A stretch of DNA of 33,539 nucleotides from DATJFQ01 sp035495555 (GCA_035495555.1 DATJFQ010000034.1:1-33539), one strand, 5' to 3'. Shown: positions 8,367 through 17,413, counted from the first letter of the stretch. Notes: a model not told the origin generated them from the letters alone. Program-made: numbers and translations.

Positions 8367-8971
8367 ATTCCGTCTCACGCCGGCGCGCGTTGAAAACGCT
8401 CGGAGCGGCTGCGGCGGGCGGTGCCTTGAGCCCGCCGCTTCAGGCGGCCGGAGAGCGGCTCCAGCCGGGGCGCCAGGACGCGATATCGAGCGACGCGCTG
8501 CTGCCGATCGCCGAAGCCGTGCTTCCCGGTGAGATCGGAGTTGATGGATGGCGGGACGCCACGACGGCGTTCGTGCGCTGGATCCGCAACTACAAAGAGG
8601 GCGCGGATACCGATCACGGTTACGGCAACACGCGAATCCGAAGCACCGGGCCGTCGCCGGCGCGCAATTATCCGGCGCAACTGGCGGATCTGGACGAAGC
8701 GGCGCGCGCAAAAGGCGCGGGGCGTTTTGCGGACGCGCCGATCGACGTACGGCGCCGGATCATCGAAGCTGCGCTCATCGCCGCGAAGGTCGAGCGATTG
8801 CCGTCGCGCCCGACCGGCGCGCACATCGCCTCTGACCTGATGGGGCACTACTTCAACTCGCCGGCCGCGGAAGACCGTTGCTACCACGCGGCCATCGGCC
8901 GCGATTCCTGCCGAGGCCTGCCGGGCTCGGACCAGCGGCCCGCGCCCTTGTCAGGCAGTCGTCAGCGATGA
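8363..8971 (+). CDS. Gluconate 2-dehydrogenase subunit 3-like protein (Tat-exported)
   Basis: 202 residues. The start is GTG 8363, overlapping the previous stop (GTGA). The N-terminus SRRRALKTLGAAAAGGAL is a twin-arginine signal, typical of the small subunit of membrane-associated GMC-type sugar dehydrogenases, which carries its partner across the membrane. The middle (ALLPIAEAVLPGEIGVDGWRDATTAFVRWIRNY) fits the subunit 3 family. Sequence similarity in this family is low, so the assignment leans on the Tat signal, the size and the GMC gene that overlaps its end by 4 bases (ATGA). The last 30 or so residues are low complexity. Confidence 0.75.
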   Translation: MNSVSRRRALKTLGAAAAGGALSPPLQAAGERLQPGRQDAISSDALLPIAEAVLPGEIGVDGWRDATTAFVRWIRNYKEGADTDHGYGNTRIRSTGPSPARNYPAQLADLDEAARAKGAGRFADAPIDVRRRIIEAALIAAKVERLPSRPTGAHIASDLMGHYFNSPAAEDRCYHAAIGRDSCRGLPGSDQRPAPLSGSRQR

Positions 8972-10539
8972 CACACGAGTGCGACGTCTGCATCATCGGC
9001 GGCGGCATCACCGCAGCGATGCTGTCGGAGAAGTTGAGCGAACTCCGGCCGGGCCTGAAGATTATCGTGGTCGAAGCCGGCGAACGCATCTTCGACTTCG
9101 AGGACCGCATGCAGCACCGGCAGCGGAACCTCGATTACGGCGAGAACGCGTGGCCGGGCGATTTCATCGACGACCAGGCGGCGCAGGGCATCATTTCGCG
9201 CACGATGGCCGTTGGCGGGAGCGCGCTCCATTGGGGCGGCGTCACGAACCGGTTCTCGGTCGAGGACCTGACGCTCCACTCGCGATACGGCCTGGCGACC
9301 GACTGGCCGATCCCGTGGAGCGATCTCGAGAAGCACTACTGCGAGGCGGAACGCCGGCTTGGGGTATCGGGCGAACCGAGCCCGCTGGCCGACGATCGGA
9401 TGTCCTCGCCGTACCCGATGCGGGCCATGCCGCTCTCGTACAACCTTCGCGTGCTGAAGGCATGGGCCGACAAGAGCGGCATTCCGTTCTGGAGCACCCC
9501 GCAGGCAAAGAACACGCGCCCGTATGGCGGCCGTTCGCAGTGCATGCGCTGCAACACGTGTGAAATCTGCCCGACCGGGGCGCGCTATTCGCCTGACTTC
9601 ACGTTCAAGCAACTGCTGGCCGGGAACAAGATCGAACTGCACGACCGTACGCTGGTGCGGCGGCTCGTCACCGGCGCCGACGGCAAGCGCGTGGTGTCCG
9701 CTCAGGCGGTCTCGCGTGCGGGGAACGGAGACCCCGTGGAGTATCGCGCCAGGACCTTCGTCGTCGCGAGCGGCTACTGCTGGTCCTCGCACCTGCTGCT
9801 GCTGTCCGCCTCGCCGCAGTTTCCCAACGGGCTTGCGAATCGCTCGGGTCTCGTCGGCCGCTACATGACCGGCCATGCATTCATCGGCGCGCAGATCGAA
9901 CTGGATGCGACGCTCTATCCGGGCATGAACGAGCAGCACAGCCTGATCTCGCGGCAGTTCTTCCGGTGCGCGCCTTCGACGCCGTACGTCCGGCACGACC
10001 TCCGCGTCTGGGAGAGTTCCGCGGGACGGGATCCGCGGCTGAAAAATGCGAACGGAACGGTCCTGCTCGGGGATGCGCTGATGGCGGACTGGCGCTCACG
10101 CACCGTCCGCGGTGCCGCGCGGGTGCGCGCCTATTACGACGTTCACCCCGCCCGCGACAGTGCGCTGACGCTCGACCCGGCACATCGGAATCGATATGGC
10201 GATCCGCTGCCGGTCATCCATCACGTGCTGGACGATGCGACGAAAGCGCGTGCGGCGGCGACGCGGGAGCACATCGTCGGCGTGTTCAACCAGCTCGCCC
10301 GGGCGCAGAACGGCCGCGTGTTCGGCGTGAACGAAGGCCATTACCTCGATCACCCGTCGGGCGGGTGCCGCATGGGGACGGATCCCGCCGCCAGCGTTGT
10401 CGACAGCCACGGCCGCGCGCACGACCACGAGAACCTGTTCGTCGTCGGGTCTCCGACACTGCCGACCGGCGGCTGCACGAATGCCACGCTGACGTTCGTG
10501 GCCCTGACGCTGCGGTCGGCAGCGGCGATCGCGTCCTAG
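8968..10539 (+). CDS. GMC-family FAD oxidoreductase (dehydrogenase large subunit)
   Basis: 523 residues from ATG 8968, which overlaps the stop of the subunit 3 gene; the frame is open further upstream but lacks GMC features there. FAD is bound by CIIGGGITAAML near the N-terminus. The C-terminal GMC domain carries HPSGGCRMGTD with H462 and TNATLTFVAL with N505, the His/Asn pair that oxidises an alcohol group. A striking C192-x2-C195-x2-C198-x2-C201 run (CMRCNTCEICPTG) lies where related three-subunit dehydrogenases hold an iron-sulfur cluster. The likely role is periplasmic oxidation of a sugar or other alcohol, passing electrons to the respiratory chain, with subunit 3 supplying the Tat signal. 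Substrate and electron acceptor are unknown; no cytochrome gene is adjacent. Confidence 0.9.
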   Translation: MTHECDVCIIGGGITAAMLSEKLSELRPGLKIIVVEAGERIFDFEDRMQHRQRNLDYGENAWPGDFIDDQAAQGIISRTMAVGGSALHWGGVTNRFSVEDLTLHSRYGLATDWPIPWSDLEKHYCEAERRLGVSGEPSPLADDRMSSPYPMRAMPLSYNLRVLKAWADKSGIPFWSTPQAKNTRPYGGRSQCMRCNTCEICPTGARYSPDFTFKQLLAGNKIELHDRTLVRRLVTGADGKRVVSAQAVSRAGNGDPVEYRARTFVVASGYCWSSHLLLLSASPQFPNGLANRSGLVGRYMTGHAFIGAQIELDATLYPGMNEQHSLISRQFFRCAPSTPYVRHDLRVWESSAGRDPRLKNANGTVLLGDALMADWRSRTVRGAARVRAYYDVHPARDSALTLDPAHRNRYGDPLPVIHHVLDDATKARAAATREHIVGVFNQLARAQNGRVFGVNEGHYLDHPSGGCRMGTDPAASVVDSHGRAHDHENLFVVGSPTLPTGGCTNATLTFVALTLRSAAAIAS

Positions 10540-10553
10540 GCCAAGCCACGCCT

Positions 10554-10574
10554 GCCGGACTTCCGAAGACCGGC
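10554..10574. terminator. Hairpin between convergent GMC and TonB receptor genes
   Basis: GCCGG at 10554-10558 pairs with CCGGC at 10570-10574. Inside, CTTC at 10560-10563 pairs with GAAG at 10565-10568 after an A-A mismatch, with a minimal loop. It fills most of the 36 bases between the two stop codons and could serve both strands, but there is no T-run. Confidence 0.4.
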
Positions 10575-10575
10575 C

Positions 10576-13500
10576 TTACCAGACGACTTTCGCGCCGATT
10601 TGAATCTGCCGCGCGCTCGTCGACGTGCTCGTGATGCGGCCCGCGTCTTCACGCACCGTGCCGTTCGCGTTGAACACCGTCTGTTGCGGGAGACCGAAAT
10701 TCGCGCGGTTGAACAGGTTGTAGACCTCGAACCGCAACTGCAGCTCCGATGCGCCCCACAGCCCGAAATTCTTCCCGCCCATCAGATCCACGGTTTTCAT
10801 GTTCGGTCCGGTGATCGTGTTGCGGGGCAGCGTGCCGATGAAGCCCGGCGCGGGAAGCACGAACGCCGACGGATCGAACCAGTGGTCGACGGTCCCGAGC
10901 ACCGGGTTCGCGGATGCGCCGGGCGCGAGATCTGGATATTCCGGCGCCCACCCGTTCACCTGAAGGCCGGTATCGACGCCGGAGAACGCCGAGAACGGAT
11001 ATCCGCTTCGCATGCGGATCAGGCTCGACACCGTCCACCCGCCTCCCAGCGCGTGCACCATGCCGGTGGCGTTGCGCGCGAACGGCAACTGGTACGTGAC
11101 GTTGGCGACGAGTTGATGCCGCGTGTCGAACGGCGACAGGCCGCGATCCTTGGACAGCAGATACCGGCTCCCGCCGCCCTCGCTGTCGAAGTCGTTGCCG
11201 CCGAGCGCCGACGCGCCGTCATCCATCGACTTGGAAAGCGTGTAGGACACCTGGGCCTGCAGCCCGTTGGACATCCGCCGGTTCACGCCGACGGTCAGGC
11301 CGTTGTAGTCCGAGGTCGCATCGCTCACGCGGAAGCGCATCCGGCCGAAGTTGGGCTGCGCCAGCGGCGTGTCCGGCGAAACGTAGAGCCGTCCGTCGGA
11401 GGTCATGGTGGCCACGCGGCCGTTCGTGAAGACCTGGCGGATCAGGTTCATCCCGTGCGAGCCGCTGTAGCCGACTTCGACAACCGTCTTCGCGAACAGT
11501 TCGCGCTGGACATTCAGGTTCCATTTCGCCATTCGCGGCTGATTGATGTCGTACTGGATCCCTTCGAGCTGCGCCTGCGCGGCGAGGAGGTTCGCCTGGG
11601 CCGAATAGGCGTTCGGAAAATCGACCACGAAGCTGTTCGACCCCACGAGTCCCCCGCGGTTGAAGAACGGCGGGACGCGGACGGCGGTGTTCTGGACGAT
11701 GGGCGTGCTGATGAGGATGAGGTCGTCGAACAGTCCGGCGCCCCCGCGGACAGCCGTCTTCCCGTCGCCGCGGACGTCCCACGCGAATCCCAGGCGCGGT
11801 GAGACGTTCTTCAACGACGGGTTCTTGAACAGCGTATGCACCTCGGTCGTGTCTTTGAGCGTCGCCGTCGCACTGCCGAAGTCGATGAGTTGTGCGAGGC
11901 GGTTCTTCGTGTCCGTCACGCCGGTGGTCGGGTCGTACCTGACCCCCAGGTTGATCGTGAGGTTCCGCCGCGCCTGGACATCGTCCTGGAGGTAGAAACC
12001 GAACGCGGTCTGCCGGAGGCTCCGCTGGGCATCGGAGCCCGGCACCACGGCATTGAACTGGTTGACCTTTCCAATCAGGAAGTTGTCCAGCGAGCTGAAC
12101 GTGTACTGTCCCATGGACGTGAAGTCGGAGATCAGATTGAACTGCAGCGTCTGCGCTTCGCCGCCGAACTTCAAGGTCTGGGCGCCGCGGTTCCACGTGA
12201 TGTTGTCGTGAACCTGAAAATTGTTGAAGATGTGAAATTTCGGATTGGTTGTACTGCCGCCGAGCGCGGCGAGGCCGTTCACCGAGACGACGGCGAGGCC
12301 CCGATCGATATCGGTGAACGTGGTCTGCGGCATCGTGAACCCGGGAAGGAGGTAATCGACGCCATCGAGCCGGCTGCGCGTGAGCCCGAACTGCGCGCGA
12401 TTGAGGAACGCCGATCCGCGGATCCACGTGTGCTCGGCGGTCAGGTACTGCGTTCGTGTCTTGAGGCGCGACCCGGCGATGACCATGGCCGACGGGTCGT
12501 CCTGCTTCGCGTCGTCCAGCGTGTAGCGAAGAAAGACCTGCTGCGCCGCCGAGAGCTGGTGATCGACGCGTCCCATCGCGTACTGCTCGTCGGTCTTGCG
12601 CTGCCCGACCCGCTCGTACTCGCCGCGGGTGGTGCCGAAGAACACGCCGTCGTTCGGCAGCGGGAAACTGTTGATCCACGGCTGGATCGACGCGATGGCC
12701 TTGCCCCGCACGCTCTCCGTCGGAACGTTGAAGAAGGACGTTTCGCCGAGCTTCTCGTGCAGCGCTTCGTAGTTGCCGAAGTAGAACGTGCGGTTGCGGA
12801 CGATCGGTCCGCCGAGCGAGAAGCCGAACTGGTTCCGCTGGAACGGAGGCTTCTCGGTATCGAAATAGTTCTTGGAGTCGAGATGATCGTCGCGGTGGAA
12901 CTCGAAAATCGACCCGTGGGTCTGATTCGTTCCGGACTTGGTCGCGGCGTTGATGATGCCGCCGGTGTGGCTGCCGAATTCGGCGCTGAAGCTGTTGGTG
13001 AGCACCTGGAACTCACGGATCGCTTCGACCCCGAGCACGTTGCCCGACGCGCTGCCGGCCTGGCTGGATTCGTCGTTCAGATTCGTGCCGTCGAGCGTGA
13101 ACAGATTCGCGGTGTAGCGGGACCCGTTGACGCTCAACTTCGCGCCGAACCCGGTGCTCGTGCTCTGGCCGCCTGTCTGCGTCAGCTGGACGCCCGGCGT
13201 CAGGTTCGCGAGCTCGATGAAGCTGCGGCCATTCAGCGGCAGCCCCTCGATCTGCTGCGTCGTCACGACGCCCCCGGTCGACGCGGTCTTCGTATCGACT
13301 GTGGTGGCTTCGGCGACAACCGTGATCTCGTCCGCCATCTGGCCGACCTTCAGGTCGACGTTCACGACGGCCTGCTGGCCGACCGCGAGGCTGATGCCGC
13401 TGCGGTTCACGGTGGTAAATCCATCCAGCGAGATCTTCACGCTGTAGGGACCGGGGCTGAGGTCCGGCGCGGTGTAGCGCCCGCCGTCGTCGCTGACGAG

Positions 13501-13719
13501 CGTGCGTGCGATGGACGTGTCGGTGTTCGTCACGACGACCGTCGCGCCCGGAAGGACGGCGCCGGTGCCGTCCCGGACGACACCGGTAATCGTGCCGCCG
13601 GTGGACTGTGCGGCCGCCGCCGGGACGATGGCGGCGAGGATCAGGAGCGCAGCCGCGCAGGCCCTGAGGCCTGCCGGCAGGAACGTGCCGTGAACACGGA
13701 GACGACGAGTGCCAGCCAT
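10576..13719 (-). CDS. TonB-dependent receptor 1 (Oar-like, carboxypeptidase-regulatory N-terminal domain)
   Basis: 1047 residues. A signal peptide (about 1-37, ending PAAAAQ) is followed by a CarboxypepD_reg-like domain (GTITGVVRDGTGAVLPGATVVVTNTDT), then a plug region with QQIEGLPLNGRSFIELANLTPGVQL and IREFQVLTNSFSAEFG, and a long outer-membrane barrel ending in the aromatic QIQIGAKVVW. Such proteins import large or scarce nutrients, or bind the cell surface, powered by TonB/ExbBD. I chose ATG 13719 because GAGGGAGGG lies six bases upstream; the in-frame ATG at 13755 has no such site. It is divergent from the lipoprotein gene across a region with a GntR-type operator, which overlaps a possible -35 element of this gene. 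The ligand is unknown. Confidence 0.95.
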   Translation of the reverse strand: MAGTRRLRVHGTFLPAGLRACAAALLILAAIVPAAAAQSTGGTITGVVRDGTGAVLPGATVVVTNTDTSIARTLVSDDGGRYTAPDLSPGPYSVKISLDGFTTVNRSGISLAVGQQAVVNVDLKVGQMADEITVVAEATTVDTKTASTGGVVTTQQIEGLPLNGRSFIELANLTPGVQLTQTGGQSTSTGFGAKLSVNGSRYTANLFTLDGTNLNDESSQAGSASGNVLGVEAIREFQVLTNSFSAEFGSHTGGIINAATKSGTNQTHGSIFEFHRDDHLDSKNYFDTEKPPFQRNQFGFSLGGPIVRNRTFYFGNYEALHEKLGETSFFNVPTESVRGKAIASIQPWINSFPLPNDGVFFGTTRGEYERVGQRKTDEQYAMGRVDHQLSAAQQVFLRYTLDDAKQDDPSAMVIAGSRLKTRTQYLTAEHTWIRGSAFLNRAQFGLTRSRLDGVDYLLPGFTMPQTTFTDIDRGLAVVSVNGLAALGGSTTNPKFHIFNNFQVHDNITWNRGAQTLKFGGEAQTLQFNLISDFTSMGQYTFSSLDNFLIGKVNQFNAVVPGSDAQRSLRQTAFGFYLQDDVQARRNLTINLGVRYDPTTGVTDTKNRLAQLIDFGSATATLKDTTEVHTLFKNPSLKNVSPRLGFAWDVRGDGKTAVRGGAGLFDDLILISTPIVQNTAVRVPPFFNRGGLVGSNSFVVDFPNAYSAQANLLAAQAQLEGIQYDINQPRMAKWNLNVQRELFAKTVVEVGYSGSHGMNLIRQVFTNGRVATMTSDGRLYVSPDTPLAQPNFGRMRFRVSDATSDYNGLTVGVNRRMSNGLQAQVSYTLSKSMDDGASALGGNDFDSEGGGSRYLLSKDRGLSPFDTRHQLVANVTYQLPFARNATGMVHALGGGWTVSSLIRMRSGYPFSAFSGVDTGLQVNGWAPEYPDLAPGASANPVLGTVDHWFDPSAFVLPAPGFIGTLPRNTITGPNMKTVDLMGGKNFGLWGASELQLRFEVYNLFNRANFGLPQQTVFNANGTVREDAGRITSTSTSARQIQIGAKVVW

Positions 13720-13768
13720 GAAGTGCCCTCCCTCGCAAACGCTGGCGGAGAACATACATCACATCTCA

Positions 13769-13781
13769 ATGGTCTGACCAT
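13769..13781. promoter_or_regulatory. FadR/GntR-type operator ATGGTCTGACCAT (site 1)
   Basis: A perfect 13-bp palindrome about the central base, containing TGGTCTGACCA. This matches the TGGTnnnACCA operator class of the FadR (FCD) branch of GntR regulators. It lies 49 bases upstream of the TonB receptor 1 start, where it overlaps a possible -35 (TGGTCA) 18 bases from TATGTT. On the other strand it directly precedes TAAAAT at 13781-13786. Two more copies with the same left flank occur at 24522 and 29628. Confidence 0.65.
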
Positions 13782-13862
13782 AAAATCTCCGGGCGGCCCG
13801 GGCGCCGCCTGGGGAGCCAGGTTGACCCGGCGGGAGCGTGTGTGTTACATCTCGCGCGGCAA

Positions 13863-13873
13863 AGGTTAGACCA
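13863..13873. promoter_or_regulatory. Degenerate GntR-type operator AGGTTAGACCA
   Basis: One base off the TGGTnnnACCA pattern. It lies 16 bases before the ATG of the lipoprotein gene and just upstream of its AAGGAG (13878-13883). With the perfect site at 13769, this gives each side of the divergent region its own possible binding site. It is weaker and could be chance. Confidence 0.35.
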
Positions 13874-13889
13874 ATCCAAGGAGCAGGAG

Positions 13890-15836
13890 ATGCCGACGCA
13901 CGCGTCCACCATGCGGCTTTTCACATTTGGCGTCTGCGCTGTCGCGGCTGCCGCCATGGGCTGCAGCCGCAGCAGCCCGAGTCCGGCCGCCAGCAGCACC
14001 GGCGGAGCCGCCGCCGATTCGCAGACCCCCGTGGCCCAGATAGGAGCCAACGGCGAGAAGTATCCGGAGCCGCGGTGGCCGTCGTACTTCAAGAAACCGA
14101 AATCAGTCGACGACTTGATGCCGGCCGCCCGGCTGCTCGTGCGCAACCAGTCAGGCCTCCAGGGCAAGGGGATGGGCATCCTCCAGCCTGGCGAACAGGT
14201 GCTCATCGTGACCGGCGACGAAGCCGATCCGATGGTCATTGAGGCGGTCAAGCGTGCGCTCGAAGAGCGCAAGATCACCCCCTACTTCAAGCACACGTAC
14301 GAAATGCGGGGGATCACCAAGGAAGAGGCCGACGCCGATCGCGACAAGCGGACCGGGGGACAGGACATCAAAGAGGCCGGCATCTATCAGGCCACCGCGT
14401 GGATTACCGGCCAGTTCCCCAATCCCGCCCAGCCGGCGCAATGGCTGAAGGACAAGGATCCGCAGACGTTCGCGGCGCTGTTCCCCGGCAAGAGCGCGGA
14501 GACCGTGCTGACGGCCAAGACCCAGCGGCCGGCGGGAGAAGGCGCTCCGGGCGCCGGCGCTGACGCCGACACCGGCCAGCAGGGCAGTACCGGCGGCGAC
14601 TACAAGAAGCGCTTCGCGGTAGGCGACGCGATCAAGGACTTTCTGACCAAGCACCCTGCCGTTCGCGGCGTGTTCTGGGGCAAGGGCGGCAGTACGGGAC
14701 TTCGGCGCCAGCTCTACCCGATGCAGGACAAGTTCCTGGGCACGTTCATCCAGGACAACATCTACGATCTCGAGAGCCAGATGTCCACCTACCCCGGCGA
14801 CGTCTGGCAGCTCGCCGAGGAACAGCTCCTCGAACCGCTTGTGTACGTCGACCGGGTGGAAATCACCGATCCCGAGGGCACGAACCTGCACGCGGACATC
14901 ACCGAAGAAATGGCCCAGCGCTGGGCTGCCGGCGCGTATCAGCGCGGCCACCTCTACATGTTCCCGAACCAGGCGACCGGCCGGTTCGGCTACTCGTTCG
15001 TGAACTATCCCGCGTTCCAGGCGAAGTGGCTGCCGCGCGAGCCCATTGCGAGAATCGAAGGCGTCCTGGCCGGGACGCAGGGGCATGGGGGGTTCTTCCC
15101 GCGGTGGGAGATCTACTTCAAAAACGGGTTCATCTCGGAAGTGAAGGGCGGGGGGGCCCAGGGCAAGGCGCTGGCCGATTTTCTGAAATACCCCGGGCTG
15201 AACGAGATCACGTTCCCGTACCACAACCAGCCGGGTTTCTGGTACCTCTATGAGATCGCGTTCGGCTCGCACCCGAAGAGCTTCCGGCATCCCGGCGTCA
15301 TGGCCGAAAACGGGAACACCAGCCCGGAGCGGGTGCGCTCCGGCGTGATCCACTGGGGTCTGGGCATCCGCCTCTGGCACGATCCGGACGCGCCGACCGA
15401 ATCGAAGAAATGGCGCGAATTCACGGAGGAGCACAACTTCCCGTTCGATCACGGCTGGCACACGCAGACGTACTTCACGACGTACAAGGTCCGCCTGCGT
15501 AATGCGAACAAGTGGGTCAACATCCTCGACAAGGGCCACATGACGAGCCTCGACAACCCCGAAGTGCGCGCGCTCGCGTCGCGGTATGGCGATCCGAACT
15601 ACCTCCTCACCGAGGATTGGATCCCCGAAGTCCCCGGCATCAACGCTCCGGGTGATTATTTGAAGGACTACGCCCCGAATCCGGGCGACTACGCCTTCAA
15701 GGTCATGGACAAGGCGAACAACGGGACGTACGAACACTACTTCCCGGGCGCCGGTGCCCAGATCACGTACAGCGGCCAGCAGCCCAAGTCCGCTACGCCC
15801 GCGAAAAGCGGTGCGGGCAAGAGCGGCGGCCACTGA
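13890..15836 (+). CDS. Exported lipoprotein, unrecognised; faint M29 aminopeptidase/NicX-like pattern
   Basis: 648 residues from ATG 13890, chosen for AAGGAG six bases upstream. The N-terminus is a lipoprotein signal with lipobox AAMGC (Cys25), so the protein should be anchored to a membrane on the periplasmic side. A low-complexity linker (about 26-45) follows. The C-terminal half has DPEGTNLHADITEEMA, RWEIYFKNGFISEVKGGG and EIAFGSHP, then RVRSGVIHWGLGIRLWHD. Their order is reminiscent of the M29 metallopeptidase fold, which also includes the dihydroxypyridine dioxygenase NicX. I cannot confirm metal ligands, and the resemblance is only suggestive. The next gene is a membrane carrier 74 bases downstream, past a strong hairpin. 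Function unknown. Confidence 0.8.
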   Translation: MPTHASTMRLFTFGVCAVAAAAMGCSRSSPSPAASSTGGAAADSQTPVAQIGANGEKYPEPRWPSYFKKPKSVDDLMPAARLLVRNQSGLQGKGMGILQPGEQVLIVTGDEADPMVIEAVKRALEERKITPYFKHTYEMRGITKEEADADRDKRTGGQDIKEAGIYQATAWITGQFPNPAQPAQWLKDKDPQTFAALFPGKSAETVLTAKTQRPAGEGAPGAGADADTGQQGSTGGDYKKRFAVGDAIKDFLTKHPAVRGVFWGKGGSTGLRRQLYPMQDKFLGTFIQDNIYDLESQMSTYPGDVWQLAEEQLLEPLVYVDRVEITDPEGTNLHADITEEMAQRWAAGAYQRGHLYMFPNQATGRFGYSFVNYPAFQAKWLPREPIARIEGVLAGTQGHGGFFPRWEIYFKNGFISEVKGGGAQGKALADFLKYPGLNEITFPYHNQPGFWYLYEIAFGSHPKSFRHPGVMAENGNTSPERVRSGVIHWGLGIRLWHDPDAPTESKKWREFTEEHNFPFDHGWHTQTYFTTYKVRLRNANKWVNILDKGHMTSLDNPEVRALASRYGDPNYLLTEDWIPEVPGINAPGDYLKDYAPNPGDYAFKVMDKANNGTYEHYFPGAGAQITYSGQQPKSATPAKSGAGKSGGH

Positions 15837-15858
15837 GACCGGCAGCGCCCCCGGCTGT

Positions 15859-15890
15859 GCCGGCGCCGTCACCTCCTCGACGGCGCCGGC
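15859..15890. terminator. 12-bp perfect GC hairpin between lipoprotein and carrier genes
   Basis: GCCGGCGCCGTC (15859-15870) and GACGGCGCCGGC (15879-15890) pair perfectly around an 8-base loop. It starts 22 bases after the lipoprotein stop. There is no T-run after it, so it may terminate weakly or protect and separate the upstream message from the carrier gene. Confidence 0.55.
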
Positions 15891-15892
15891 GC

Positions 15893-15921
15893 TTGACAGT
15901 CGTTCGAGCCGTGCCTACCAT
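15893..15921 (+). promoter_or_regulatory. Possible promoter TTGACA-17-TACCAT before the carrier gene
   Basis: A consensus -35 TTGACA (15893-15898) stands 17 bases from TACCAT (15916-15921), which fits four of six -10 positions. It directly follows the hairpin, as expected for a new start of transcription. The -10 would overlap the GTG proposed as the carrier start, which would force a start further in (TTG 15932), so the two assignments are in tension. Confidence 0.3.
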
Positions 15922-17380
15922 CCCCGAACCCTTGGTCACCACCCATCCCGCCCCTGCCGCGCAGACCGATGCCGGGGAGAAGGACTCCGCCCGCGATTAT
16001 CGGCGGCTCGGCTACCTGCTCCTGATCGGCGCGGCGTGCGCAGGATTCCGCCTCCTGCCGCTCGACATGGGTCCGCCGGCGCATTCCGCGCTGGCCATCG
16101 GTCTGTTCATGATCGTGTGCTGGATGACCCAGGTGCTCGATCACGGCATCGCCGGCATCCTCGGGTGCTTCCTGTTCTGGGCGTCCGGGGTGGCGAAATT
16201 CGAGACGGCGTTCTCGGGCTTCGCGGACAGCACGCCCTGGTTCCTGTTCGGCGCGGTCTGTTTCGGCCTGATGGGCAGCAAATCGGGCCTTGCGAAGCGT
16301 CTCGCCTACCTGGTGATGCGCGGCGTGGGCTACAGCTATCCGCGGATTCTCCTCGGCCTCATCATCACGAATTTCCTGCTGACGGCCATCGTGCCCTCGG
16401 GCATCGCGCGGGTCGTCATCATGGCCGCGATTGCGATCGGACTGGTCGAGGCGTTCGGTCTCGGCAAGGGCAGCAACATCGCGCGCGGCATGTTCATCGT
16501 GCTCGTGTACCAGACCACCATTTTCGACAAGATGCTGATCGCGGGCGCCTCGTCCATCACGGCCCGCGGCGCCATCGAAAAGTTTGGCGGCGTCCAGGTG
16601 CTCTGGAGCCAATGGTTTCTCGCCTACGTGCCGTGCGACATCATCGTCATGATCGTGGCCTGGTGGCTCGCGCTCTGGCTGTATCCGCCGGAGATGGACG
16701 AGTTGCCCGGGACGCAGCGGTTTCTCGAAGAACAACTCGATACGATGGGTGGCTGGTCGGCGGCCGAGCTCAAGACGGGGCTGCTGATGCTGCTGGCGAT
16801 CGCCCTGTGGATCACTGACTTCCTGCACCACATCCCTCCGCCGATGGTTGGCCTCGGCATCGGGCTCGCCGCGATCATGCCGGGCATTGGCGTCCTGAAC
16901 ACCAAGGACGTCAAGTCGATCAATTTCCTGCCCATCTTCTTCGTCGCCGCCGCAGTCAGCCTCAGCAACGTGCTCACGCAGACGAAGGCGCTCGACGTGG
17001 TCACGGGTGCGCTCTTTACCTGGATGACGCCGCACATCACCGGCGGCTGGGCGTCGACCTTCGTGTTGTACTGGTCGGCGTTCGCCTATCACATCGTGAT
17101 CGGCAACGAGATTGCCATGCTGGCGACCTCGATTCCGATCCTGATGGCGTTTGCGAAGTCGCACGGGCTGGACCCGCTCACCCTCGGCATGATCTGGACG
17201 TTCGGCGCCGGCCCGAAGATTTTCATCTATGAATCCGCCGTCCTCGTCGTCGGGTACTCCTACGGGTATTTCAGCAACAAGGACATGCTGAAGGTCGGCG
17301 CGATCCTGTCCGTCGTGACCGCGCTGATCCTCCTCCTCCTCGTGCCGCTCTATTGGCCGCTCATCGGCATTGGATCGTAA
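15911..17380 (+). CDS. SLC13/DASS-like anion:sodium symporter-type carrier
   Basis: About 489 residues from GTG 15911. The frame is open to 15857, but that part only translates the hairpin. It has 11 to 13 hydrophobic helices, including LLLIGAACAGFRLLPL, SALAIGLFMIVCWMTQVL, the FLPIFFVAAAVSLSNVLTQTKAL segment and a final ILSVVTALILLLLVPLYWPL. Layout and length fit the DASS (SLC13) group, which moves di- and tricarboxylates, sulfate or similar anions across the inner membrane with sodium. The usual SNT/GTPPN signatures are altered (IVPSGIARVV, SLSNVLTQ), so it is a divergent member and the anion cannot be predicted. It is followed after 33 bases by the PanB-like gene. Confidence 0.8.
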   Translation: MPTIPEPLVTTHPAPAAQTDAGEKDSARDYRRLGYLLLIGAACAGFRLLPLDMGPPAHSALAIGLFMIVCWMTQVLDHGIAGILGCFLFWASGVAKFETAFSGFADSTPWFLFGAVCFGLMGSKSGLAKRLAYLVMRGVGYSYPRILLGLIITNFLLTAIVPSGIARVVIMAAIAIGLVEAFGLGKGSNIARGMFIVLVYQTTIFDKMLIAGASSITARGAIEKFGGVQVLWSQWFLAYVPCDIIVMIVAWWLALWLYPPEMDELPGTQRFLEEQLDTMGGWSAAELKTGLLMLLAIALWITDFLHHIPPPMVGLGIGLAAIMPGIGVLNTKDVKSINFLPIFFVAAAVSLSNVLTQTKALDVVTGALFTWMTPHITGGWASTFVLYWSAFAYHIVIGNEIAMLATSIPILMAFAKSHGLDPLTLGMIWTFGAGPKIFIYESAVLVVGYSYGYFSNKDMLKVGAILSVVTALILLLLVPLYWPLIGIGS

Positions 17381-17413
17381 AATCGAGACCGGCACGATAG
17401 CATTGCCGCCACA

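Noticed and set aside
11836..13869. A 677-codon plus-strand frame over TonB receptor 1
   Set aside because: Antisense of the receptor; no ribosome site or domain.
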